NCBI GenBank assembly: GCA_964628985.1
Contig: CAZVNJ010000009.1
Span: 1-64,000 of the forward strand
Direction of reading: 5' to 3'
Source: SURF-43 sp964628985
GTDB lineage: Bacteria; Chloroflexota; Dehalococcoidia; UBA2979
Length of the DNA stretch: 64,000 nucleotides
Below the pieces are notes generated by a model. The model was not told the origin of the DNA, did no database searches, and saw only the letters and a program-made list of their open reading frames with translations. Below are positions 57,179 through 64,000 of this stretch, piece by piece. Positions within the stretch are counted from its first letter, which is position 1. Every line of letters starts with the position of its first letter. The position numbers and the translations under genes were made by a program.

Positions 57179-58477
57179 CTACACGGCGGCCGGGACCTTC
57201 GCCGGTGGCTCACGCGAGGAGAGGATCAGCAGCCCGCCCACGACGTAGACCAGTATGAGCGCGCCGAACGCCACCCCGTACCGGCTCGTCGCGTCGAAGT
57301 AGAGCGCGATCGAGATCGGCCCCATCGATCCGAAGAGGATCGTGAACGGGACGGCGAGGCCTCGGACGGACCCCAGGTAGCGGCGGCCGAAGTAGCGCGC
57401 CCAGATGAATTCCCCGATCGGGATCGTCCCGCCGAATCCGAAGCCCCACACGAAGAACCCGGCCCACATCAACTCCAGCATGTCCGCCCGCGCCGCCAAC
57501 ACGATCAGCATCACGCCGGTCGCCGATGAAGCGAACGCGGACGCCGAAAGGCGTCGCACCGGCAGCCGTTGCAGCGTCCACCCCCACACGAACTTCGACG
57601 AGAGGTTCGCCGCCCCCGTGAGTGCGAGGCCGATCGAGGCCTGGCTGCGAGAGAACCCGGCGTCCGTCACGAACGGGATCGCGTGCACCAGCATCGCGGA
57701 CATCGCGGCCTGGTTCAGCCCGAAGGCGACCACCAGGAACCAGAGGGCGCGCGTCTTCCGCGCTTCCTTTCGCGTGTAGGAGTTGTCGAAGTCGCGCCGC
57801 TGCGCGTCGATCTGGACCCGCTCCGCCGTCGTGGGCGCCAGATTCTCGACCTTGCCATCCGGTAGTAGCCCATAGTCCTCCGGGCTCCGGCGCATCAGCA
57901 GCGCCACCGGGATCACCAGTACCCAGATCAGGACGCCCATGAAGACGTAGCCGTCGCGCCACCCGTACGCATCCACGATCCGCGTCATCGTCACCGGCAT
58001 GACGAGGCCCGCGAGCGAGATGCCCATCGACCCGATCGCGATCGCCCAGCCGCGACGCAGCACGAACCACTTCGACAGCGTCACGTTCACCACCAGCGGG
58101 CCGATGAGCGAGAAGCCGAAGCCGCCCGCCAGCATCTGCAGCAGGATGAACTGCCACACCTCGGTCACGCGGGAGACGAGGATGAGCGAAAGCCCGCACA
58201 TCAGCGCGCCGACCAACATCAGCGGCCGTGCGCCGTGCCGGTCCAGCAGGCTGCCGACGAAGAAGCCGGTGACGCCGCCCATGATGAACGAGGCGGAGCC
58301 GCCCAACGTGAACTGCGCCGCCGTCCATCCCAGCTCGGTGGTGACCGGCCGGAGGAATACCCCGGCCACCTGACCGCCCGCTCCAATCGCCGCGAACTGC
58401 CCCACCACCGCGCCGAGGACGATCCACCACCCGTAGTAGAACCTCGGGCGCCGGACCGCGATGGCCGTCTCAGTCAT
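57179..58477 (-). CDS. MFS transporter, OFA-like
   Basis: 432 residues, same subtype as the carriers at 8861 and 17193: RFYYGWWIVLGAVVGQF in helix 1 and RRSPEDYGLLPDGKVEN in the central loop. Twelve helices. Divergent from the HxlR regulator at 58616, with inverted repeats in the shared promoter, so expression is probably controlled by that regulator. Substrate unknown, perhaps a carboxylate. Confidence 0.84.
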   Translation of the reverse strand: MTETAIAVRRPRFYYGWWIVLGAVVGQFAAIGAGGQVAGVFLRPVTTELGWTAAQFTLGGSASFIMGGVTGFFVGSLLDRHGARPLMLVGALMCGLSLILVSRVTEVWQFILLQMLAGGFGFSLIGPLVVNVTLSKWFVLRRGWAIAIGSMGISLAGLVMPVTMTRIVDAYGWRDGYVFMGVLIWVLVIPVALLMRRSPEDYGLLPDGKVENLAPTTAERVQIDAQRRDFDNSYTRKEARKTRALWFLVVAFGLNQAAMSAMLVHAIPFVTDAGFSRSQASIGLALTGAANLSSKFVWGWTLQRLPVRRLSASAFASSATGVMLIVLAARADMLELMWAGFFVWGFGFGGTIPIGEFIWARYFGRRYLGSVRGLAVPFTILFGSMGPISIALYFDATSRYGVAFGALILVYVVGGLLILSSREPPAKVPAAV

Positions 58478-58509
58478 CTCAGGCCTCCTGGCCAGCCGAG
58501 CGAGGCCCG

Positions 58510-58539
58510 GCGACTACGGTATGTGTAGTCGCTACTACA
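58510..58539. promoter_or_regulatory. Overlapping inverted repeats, candidate HxlR operator
   Basis: GCGACTAC (58510-58517) and GTAGTCGC (58525-58532) are perfect 8-base arms with a 7-base loop. TGTAGT (58524-58529) and ACTACA (58534-58539) form a second, overlapping pair. They lie in the gap between the divergent MFS and HxlR genes. Confidence 0.55.
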
Positions 58540-58558
58540 TGCGGAGTCAATATGGGTT

Positions 58559-58564
58559 TAGGAT
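58559..58564 (+). promoter_or_regulatory. Possible -10 box of hxlR (TAGGAT)
   Basis: TAGGAT, 51 bases before ATG 58616. The -35 position (about 58536-58541) would overlap the inverted repeats, fitting autoregulation. Confidence 0.35.
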
Positions 58565-58615
58565 GGACTGACCGCTCGCATCCGATGAGGGCGCCGGAGT
58601 CCGAGGAGGCACCGC

Positions 58616-58966
58616 ATGCCGCGCACCTACGACACCCAGCAGGCCTGCCCCATCGCCCGCACGCTCGACATCGTCGGCGACCGCTGGACGCTCCTCCTCA
58701 TCCGTGACCTCCGCCGCGGCCACACCAAGTTCGCCGACCTGCTCACCAGCCTCCGAGGCATCTCCCCCACCGTGCTCTCCGAGCGCCTCCAGTCACTTGA
58801 GCGCGATGGCATGGTGGAGCGCCGCCTCTATTCAGAGCATCCACCCCGCGCCGAGTACGCCCTCACCGAGAAGGGCAACTCCTTCGCCCCCGTCCTCCAG
58901 GCCTTCTACGCCTGGGGCACCGAGCACGCCCCGCGACCTCCACGGACGGCGCCCGTCGAGGCCTAG
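58616..58966 (+). CDS. HxlR/DUF24-family transcriptional regulator
   Basis: 116 residues, winged helix. CPIARTLDIVGDRWTLLLIRDL is the family signature with the conserved Cys; RGHTKFADLLTSLRGISPTVLSERLQ is the recognition helix region and PPRAEYALTEKG the wing. HxlR proteins often sense thiol-reactive or phenolic compounds via that N-terminal Cys (Cys11). It is divergent from the MFS gene at 57179, which it probably controls. Confidence 0.92.
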   Translation: MPRTYDTQQACPIARTLDIVGDRWTLLLIRDLRRGHTKFADLLTSLRGISPTVLSERLQSLERDGMVERRLYSEHPPRAEYALTEKGNSFAPVLQAFYAWGTEHAPRPPRTAPVEA

Positions 58967-59053
58967 CCGCAGGGGCCTTCGTCAGGTTGGCCTTCATCCC
59001 GGCGCATGGGATCATCCGAGGACGAGCCCACCGCTCGTCAGCCGGAGGACCAG

Positions 59054-59689
59054 ATGGGTAAGAACCGACGCCAGGAGCGCCTGCGACAGCGGCGCGAACA
59101 GCCCGCCGCGCCCACCGGCGCTGCCCGACCCACGCCAGCGAAGTCCGTGCCCTCGTGGCGCCACAACCTGGACCAGTGGGGCGGCCCGTGGGTCCTCGGC
59201 GTCGGAGTCGCCGTCCTCGCCTTCCTCGCCTGGCTCGCCTGGACCAACCGGCCCGTCGGCGTTTCCACCGGCGAACTCCGAGGCGAGAACGTCCCGATCG
59301 GTCAAGCGTCCCACGTCACGAACGTGAACGAACTCCAAATCCCAGCGGGGTTCCCGCCAGCTGGAGGCCCCCACTTCGTCAACCCGCTACCCGGCGGCAT
59401 CTATGACGCGCCCGTTGATGACGGACGGGCCATCCACTCCTTAGAGCACGGGCTGATCTGGATCACCTACCAGCCGGACCAGATCACGGCCGAACAGCTG
59501 CAGGCGCTCAAGGACATCGCGGGCGACAACCGGCGCGACGTCATCCTTTCGCCTCGTCCGCAGAACAAAGACCTTGCTGTGCTCACATCGTGGGGCCGGC
59601 GCCAGGTCGTCGATCCGAAGGACTCGAAGGCGATCAAGGAGTTCATCTCCGCCAACCTCAACCGCTCCCCTGAGCCAGCCGTCCGCTAG
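59054..59689 (+). CDS. DUF3105 membrane-anchored protein
   Basis: 211 residues. A basic N-terminus and a helix at about 46-63 are followed by the DUF3105 domain: GRAIHSLEHGLIWITY with conserved His, and RDVILSPRPQNKDLAVLTSWGR. The N-terminal wording (LDQWGGPWVLGV) is nearly the same as in the DsbA-like protein that follows (VDRWGGLPVLGS), suggesting a shared membrane anchor. ATG 59054 has GGAGGA. Function unknown, but probably with the following disulfide genes on the outer face of the membrane. Confidence 0.82.
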   Translation: MGKNRRQERLRQRREQPAAPTGAARPTPAKSVPSWRHNLDQWGGPWVLGVGVAVLAFLAWLAWTNRPVGVSTGELRGENVPIGQASHVTNVNELQIPAGFPPAGGPHFVNPLPGGIYDAPVDDGRAIHSLEHGLIWITYQPDQITAEQLQALKDIAGDNRRDVILSPRPQNKDLAVLTSWGRRQVVDPKDSKAIKEFISANLNRSPEPAVR

Positions 59690-59716
59690 CGCGGCCCGGG
59701 GCAACGAGGTGGCCGC

Positions 59717-60463
59717 GTGACATCGAAGAGGGCGGGTCGGCGCGCTCCCGCACCGCGCAAGGCGGCATGGCGTCGCACCGTCGATCGCTGGGGCGGGCTG
59801 CCGGTCCTCGGGTCTGCCGCAGTCGCACTGGTCGTCGTCGGTGCGTTGATCTACCTCAACCGCCCGGCCGGCGAGGATCCGCTGGTGGTCACCTCCACCG
59901 CACAGGCGCCAGTCGCTGGGCGCATCCACGGCAACCCGGACGCCCCCGTGAAGGTCATCGAGTTCGCAGACTTCCAGTGCCCCTTCTGCAAGCGCTGGGT
60001 CGTGGACACCGGGCCCTTGCTCGCCGAGGAGTTCATCAAGAGTGGCCAGGTCCAACTCGAGTACCGCTACTACGCCTTCCTCGGCGAGGAGTCCAAGAAG
60101 GCTGCCGAAGCGGCCGAGTGCGCCTCCGACCAGGGCCGCTTCTGGGAGATGCACGATGTCCTCTACTCGCACCAGGGGCGGGAGAACTCCGGGGTCTACA
60201 CTTCGGCCAACCTGAAGAAGTACGCCACAGAGGTCGCCGCGAAGGTGAGCGGCTTCGACACCGCCCGCTTCGATGCGTGCCTGGACGGCGGTAGCAAGCG
60301 CGCGGTCGTCGATCAGGTCACCGCGCAGGCTGCCGAGATCGGCGTCCGGAGCACGCCCTCCTTCCTGGTGACCGGTCCCGGAGGGAGCCAGGCGATCACG
60401 GGCGCGCAGCCGATCGATGTCTTCCGCGCGGCGATCGCCGCCGCCAAGACGCCCCGGCCCTGA
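59717..60463 (+). CDS. DsbA-like thiol:disulfide oxidoreductase
   Basis: 248 residues. N-terminal membrane anchor at about 28-47, then a thioredoxin-fold DsbA/BdbD domain. FADFQCPFCKRW holds the active site Cys88-x-x-Cys91; the cis-Pro loop is STPSFLV. The insert between is helical with GRFWEMHDVLYSHQ, the family pattern. It oxidises exported proteins and is re-oxidised by the VKOR-like protein encoded next (5 bases after). GTG start. Confidence 0.9.
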   Translation: MTSKRAGRRAPAPRKAAWRRTVDRWGGLPVLGSAAVALVVVGALIYLNRPAGEDPLVVTSTAQAPVAGRIHGNPDAPVKVIEFADFQCPFCKRWVVDTGPLLAEEFIKSGQVQLEYRYYAFLGEESKKAAEAAECASDQGRFWEMHDVLYSHQGRENSGVYTSANLKKYATEVAAKVSGFDTARFDACLDGGSKRAVVDQVTAQAAEIGVRSTPSFLVTGPGGSQAITGAQPIDVFRAAIAAAKTPRP

Positions 60464-60468
60464 CCGCC

Positions 60469-60936
60469 GTGGCTGCGTCGCCGCAGAGGGCATCCGTGCG
60501 GCTCGTTGCGCTCCGCCTGCTTCTGGTAGCGGGCGTAGGCGTCGCGGCCTACCTCGTCTACGTCGCACTCAGCGCGACGGCGGAGCCGTACTGCCAGGGG
60601 ATCGGTGACTGCCACACCGTCCAGGCGTCCGAGTACGCCTCCGTGGCAGGGATTCCCGTCGCCGTCCTCGGGCTGGGGATGTACCTCGGACTGGCGGCCC
60701 TTCATCTGGCCGCAAGTATTGGGCCGCTTCGAGGACTGCCCATCCTCCGCGTCTGGTTCACGCTGCTCGCTGGCAGCGGCATGCTCTACTCCGCCTACCT
60801 CACCTACCTCGAGCTCAGGGTGATCGACGCGATCTGCATCTACTGCGTGATCTCGGCCTCGCTCGTCACACTGATCGCCATCCTCTCCTGGCCTGACTTC
60901 TCTCTTGCCCGCCGCACCCTCGCGGCTTCCGAGTAG
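60469..60936 (+). CDS. VKOR-family (vitamin K epoxide reductase-like) membrane protein
   Basis: 155 residues, four to five helices. Cys42 and Cys48 in the loop after helix 1 (YCQGIGDCHTV) and Cys123-x-x-Cys126 (ICIYC) near the last helix are the two redox pairs; GIPVAVLGLGMYLG is the family helix 2. Bacterial VKOR transfers electrons from DsbA to quinone, replacing DsbB. GTG start, 5 bases after dsbA. Confidence 0.92.
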   Translation: MAASPQRASVRLVALRLLLVAGVGVAAYLVYVALSATAEPYCQGIGDCHTVQASEYASVAGIPVAVLGLGMYLGLAALHLAASIGPLRGLPILRVWFTLLAGSGMLYSAYLTYLELRVIDAICIYCVISASLVTLIAILSWPDFSLARRTLAASE

Positions 60937-61174
60937 TAGCGGCGGGATCGCCGCCCTCCATCTCTGCATCGATCTCTACATCGAAATTGTCCGCGCCGTG
61001 CCCGCGGTAGACGCATCGGTTCGTGATGCCCGCGGGCTGGCCGTAACGCCTGCGGTGCGGGCCGCGAGGGATGCATTTGGAACGCCAGTCGTGAGGCTGA
61101 CACGCCGGTGACAGCGCACGCACGCTCCAATGGACGCATGACGAGTTGCGCTCGCCCGACCGAAGGAGGCCATT

Positions 61175-61417
61175 GTGACCAACCTCGACACCAGCGCCAT
61201 CAACAAGGACACCTCGTGCGAGGACTTGAAGGAGGCGCTTGCCCGCCAGCATGAATTGCTCCGCCAGCAGGTCGAGGCGCACGGCGCACTCGTGGGCGGT
61301 GCCACCGTTGGCGGGGAACTTCTCCCGGGAAGCACCAACGAGGGCCCCAACAACACCGTGATCGAGGCCGAGATCGAGCGTATCAACCAGTTGCTCGTCG
61401 AGAAGGGTTGCGAGTAG
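61175..61417 (+). CDS. Small coiled-coil protein of unknown function
   Basis: 80 residues with GTG start behind GAAGGAGG. Two helical segments (CEDLKEALARQHELLRQQVEAHG and IEAEIERINQLLVEKGC) flank a Gly-rich middle (GGATVGGELLPGS). Two Cys only, one near each end. Soluble; no family recognised. Upstream 238 bases lack other genes. Confidence 0.55.
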   Translation: MTNLDTSAINKDTSCEDLKEALARQHELLRQQVEAHGALVGGATVGGELLPGSTNEGPNNTVIEAEIERINQLLVEKGCE

Positions 61418-61428
61418 CACTGCGCGCG

Positions 61429-62631
61429 CTACTGCGCCCGGTCCGCCCGTAGCCACATCGCATAGGCACCCCCGCCGAGCACGGCGAGGGTGCCTCCGAG
61501 CGCCAGGAACGCCCACGCCAGGTGCTCGTCTCCAAGGACGCCAGCCACCGCCGCCATCACCGAGAACACCACGGAGATCCCCAGCGGTGCTACCGACAGC
61601 ACCGTCGCGCGCACCGCCGACTCCGTCCGCGCGTTCACGTACGCGCCGAGCGCTGGCCCCGCGAGGCTCTGCGAGGCCATGAGCAGTGGATACGCCAATA
61701 ATGCCGCCAGGTGGTCCACCGTCGCGAGGATCCCCACGGCGACGAGCGACCCCGCGAACGAGATCGCGAACGTCCGATGCACCCCGAAGCGGCGCAGGAC
61801 ACGCGCGCTGCTCACTGATCCGAGGATCGCCCCGGCCGCCACCGGAATGATCGCCGCGCCGAACCACGCCACCGGCACCTCGTGCCGCTGCAGGAACGGT
61901 TGGAACAAGATCGCGTTCGCCGGGCGCGCCGCTGTCAGCGACACCTCGAAGAGGATCGCCCAGCGCACCGCCGCCCGTTCTCTCAGTGCCGCGAGCGCGC
62001 CGCGCAACGTCGCGAGGTAGTTCAGGCGCTGCTCATGCAGCGCGCGCGGTGGCTCTTGCATCGAGAGCGCCACCACCATCGCGGGCACTGCCGGCACCGC
62101 GCCCGCAAGCACACCCCACGCGAGGCTCGTCTGCGAGGCGATCGCTGCGCCCACGAGCGATCCGGTCATGCTGGAGCTCGCCAGCGTCGCCAGCAGCATC
62201 CCCGCCCGGCTCGGGTACTCATCCTCCCGCCCTTCGGCGGCGAGCGAGTCGTAGATGTACGCGTTCTCGTTCCCCTGCCAGAACGTCAGGCCGAGCGCCC
62301 ACAGCACATACGCAAGGATCAGCAGCGGGAAGTTCCCCGCCAGTCCGAAGATCAGGATCCCCGCGCCCTCGATGCCCATCCCGACGATGAACGTCAGCCG
62401 TCGACCGAACCGGTCCGCAAAGGCGCCCGTCGGCACCTCCCCCACTACCTTCACGATCTGGAAGAAGGTCTCCATGATCCCGACCTGCGCGAGCGAGAGG
62501 TCGCGGTAGTCGGTCAGGTAGATCACCCACACGGCGAGGTGTGGCTGCAACCGCCCGACCGCCATGAACGTCAGGAGCAGCCGCAGGTTGCGCGTCGCGC
62601 TGAAGCGCTGCACCGGCACCGTCGCGGTCAC
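61429..62631 (-). CDS. MFS transporter, tandem copy 2
   Basis: 400 residues from GTG 62631 in a GTGA overlap with the end of the upstream gene. TGAFADRFGRRLTFIVG and YLTDYRDLSLAQVGIMETFF are shared with the neighbour almost word for word, as is GPALGAYVNARTESAVRATVLSV. The pair looks like a duplicated and coupled permease, either a heterodimer or two specificities. Substrate unknown. An in-frame ATG far upstream is ignored, as it overlaps the neighbour for about 300 bases. Confidence 0.83.
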   Translation of the reverse strand: MTATVPVQRFSATRNLRLLLTFMAVGRLQPHLAVWVIYLTDYRDLSLAQVGIMETFFQIVKVVGEVPTGAFADRFGRRLTFIVGMGIEGAGILIFGLAGNFPLLILAYVLWALGLTFWQGNENAYIYDSLAAEGREDEYPSRAGMLLATLASSSMTGSLVGAAIASQTSLAWGVLAGAVPAVPAMVVALSMQEPPRALHEQRLNYLATLRGALAALRERAAVRWAILFEVSLTAARPANAILFQPFLQRHEVPVAWFGAAIIPVAAGAILGSVSSARVLRRFGVHRTFAISFAGSLVAVGILATVDHLAALLAYPLLMASQSLAGPALGAYVNARTESAVRATVLSVAPLGISVVFSVMAAVAGVLGDEHLAWAFLALGGTLAVLGGGAYAMWLRADRAQ

Positions 62632-63845
62632 GCCGGCACCTCGACGACCTCGCGCTCGTCCGCCCGCTGCCACAGGCGGAGGGCGCCGCCGGCACCCACT
62701 GCCACGACCGCCGCGAGCGCGGCGAAGCCGAGGCCGAGTTGAGCATTCGCTGCGATCCCCGCCAGCGGGCTCACCACCATGAGCATCATGGAGAAACCAA
62801 GCGGCGTAACCGACAGCACCGTCGCCCGCACCGCGGACTCCGTCCGTGCATTCACGTATGCACCGAGCGCTGGCCCCACCGTCCCGAGCGCGAACTGGGA
62901 GACCCAGAACGCCGGCAGCACCCACAGCGCATCAACCAGTGCGATCACGAGCAGCGACCCCACCACCGCACCGAAGCCTGCCCCGAGCATCCGCTTGAGG
63001 CCCAGCCTGCTCAACAGCCGCGCACTTGCAATCGACCCCGCCGCGAACGCCAGGCCCGCCGGCGCGAACGCCACGCCGAACCATGCGATCGGCACGCCGT
63101 GGTGTCCGAGGAACGGCTGCATCAGCAGAAAGTTCGCGGGCGACGCGGCGGAGAGCATGAACTCGAACACGATCGCCCAGCGCAACGCCGCCCGCTCCCG
63201 CAGCACCCGCCAGGCCCCGCGCAGCGTCTCCGAGTAGGGCAGGTGAGTCGTCGCCCCCCGCCTCGGTGGCTCCTGCATCAGCAACAGCACACCGACGCCG
63301 AGGATTGCGGGCGCCACGCCGGCCAGCGTGGCAAGGGCGAGCGACGTCTGTGCTGCGAATGCCGCCCCGGCGATCCCGCCCGCCGTGAACGCCACGTGCA
63401 CGGCGGCGGCGAACCGTCCCTGCCGCTGCGCGAACTCCGACTCACGGTCCTCAGCAGCCAGCGCGTCGTAGATGTACGCGGAGTCGTTCCCGCTGCGGAA
63501 CGCGAACCCCAGCGACCACAGCACATAGGACAGCAACAGCAGGGAGAACGTGCCCGCCAGCGCGAAGATCAGGATCCCCCCGCCCTCCACCACTGTCCCC
63601 ACGATGAACGTCAGCCGCCGCCCGAACCGATCCGCGAACGCCCCCGTCGGCACCTCCGAGATCAACTTCACGCCCCAGAAGAACGCCTCCATGATCCCCA
63701 CCTGGGCGAGCGTGATCTCCCGGTAGTCCGTCAGGTACACCACCCAGATCGCGAGGTGCGGCTGGAACTGCGCGACGAGCGTGAACCCCAGCATCAGCCT
63801 GAGGTTCCGGTCGGCTCGGAACGGTCGAGAGGCCGCAAGCGTCAT
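62628..63845 (-). CDS. MFS transporter, tandem copy 1
   Basis: 405 residues. HLAIWVVYLTDYREITLAQVGI and TGAFADRFGRRLTFIVGT are the first-half motifs; YVNARTESAVRATVLSV marks a conserved loop between helices 10 and 11. Eleven to twelve helices. ATG 63845 has GGGAGG at 8 bases; ATG 63896 is also in frame. Paralogue of the next gene, which it overlaps by 4 bases. Confidence 0.84.
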   Translation of the reverse strand: MTLAASRPFRADRNLRLMLGFTLVAQFQPHLAIWVVYLTDYREITLAQVGIMEAFFWGVKLISEVPTGAFADRFGRRLTFIVGTVVEGGGILIFALAGTFSLLLLSYVLWSLGFAFRSGNDSAYIYDALAAEDRESEFAQRQGRFAAAVHVAFTAGGIAGAAFAAQTSLALATLAGVAPAILGVGVLLLMQEPPRRGATTHLPYSETLRGAWRVLRERAALRWAIVFEFMLSAASPANFLLMQPFLGHHGVPIAWFGVAFAPAGLAFAAGSIASARLLSRLGLKRMLGAGFGAVVGSLLVIALVDALWVLPAFWVSQFALGTVGPALGAYVNARTESAVRATVLSVTPLGFSMMLMVVSPLAGIAANAQLGLGFAALAAVVAVGAGGALRLWQRADEREVVEVPA

Positions 63846-63944
63846 GGCGCGCGCCTCCCTCGGGCGCGAGCCACCGAGAGTAGGGCCTGGATTCACCGCA
63901 AGCGTGCCGCGGCCGCTGACCTCCAGTCGCTTGCGTTGCTGCGG

Positions 63945-63975
63945 ATACTACGGTACCTTGCATATACATGGTACC
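63945..63975 (-). promoter_or_regulatory. Promoter/operator of the tandem MFS genes
   Basis: On the minus strand TAGTAT (complement of 63945-63950) may be the -10 box. GGTACC occurs twice, at 63952-63957 and 63970-63975, 12 bases apart around the -35 position, forming an inverted repeat that a regulator could occupy. Confidence 0.35.
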
Positions 63976-64000
63976 TGAACTGACAGAGCAAGATTCGTTC

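Noticed and set aside
62632..62925. N-terminal extension of the MFS gene at 61429
   Set aside because: It overlaps the neighbouring paralogue for about 300 bases and adds non-hydrophobic Arg/Gly-rich sequence; GTG 62631 sits in a coupled GTGA overlap.

Overview
This is a GC-rich (about two-thirds by eye), gene-dense bacterial chromosome segment. The mix of genes is: a NosZ-L-D-F-Y cluster with an extra membrane gene, a NirK with a fused cupredoxin domain, sortases, a flagellar cluster without P- or L-ring genes in view, a histone H1-like Lys/Ala/Pro protein, OFA-type MFS carriers, and a DsbA/VKOR pair. This suggests a monoderm-like motile denitrifier. My best guess is Chloroflexota (Dehalococcoidia-like), but that rests on gene content and cannot be proven from the window. 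I see no transposase, phage or CRISPR, so the window looks like ordinary core chromosome.

1-8.6 kb: nitrogen-oxide respiration. The end of nosZ is followed by nosL, a four-helix membrane protein, nosD, nosF and nosY, all overlapping or touching. Next come a quinone-reductase-like MDR enzyme, a small membrane protein and an enoyl-CoA hydratase. A strong bidirectional terminator then faces a convergent nirK. 8.6-23.4 kb is mixed metabolism and membrane genes: two MFS carriers, a second enoyl-CoA hydratase, an alcohol dehydrogenase lacking the structural-zinc cysteines, a DUF389 protein, a lipoprotein with a haem-copper-oxidase-like membrane protein, CorA, a sortase, an SDR with a SnoaL-like partner, and a weakly Gfo/Idh/MocA-like protein.

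23.5-47.4 kb: motility. A near-perfect sigma-28 promoter drives flagellin 1, followed by a methyltransferase and two tiny CxxC proteins. After a short metabolic insert come a lytic transglycosylase with a degenerate M23 domain, tRNA-His(GTG), a PDZ lipoprotein, flagellin 2, FlaG, FliD, FliS, a FliT/FlgN-like chaperone, a sortase, FlgM, FliF-G-H-I-J, FlgB-FlgC-FliE, FliK, FlgD, a small flagellar-operon protein and FlgE. The export gate (FlhAB, FliPQR), C-ring FliM/N, stator, FlgK/L and FliA are not here and must lie elsewhere.

47.4-64 kb: a cNMP-fold/DUF2225 fusion, a beta-propeller protein, a Cys/His-rich protein, a double nitrilase-fold protein lacking complete active sites, an FAH-family enzyme, the histone-like gene behind an unusually AT-rich promoter, a short CysRS with MshC-like features, a hemerythrin-like protein, four more MFS carriers (two in tandem), an HxlR regulator divergent from one of them, and a DUF3105/DsbA/VKOR oxidative-folding cassette.

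Several promoters appear to use a -10 box of the form TACACT, TACGAT, TAGGAT or TAGTAT. I used these together with Shine-Dalgarno sites to choose several starts.
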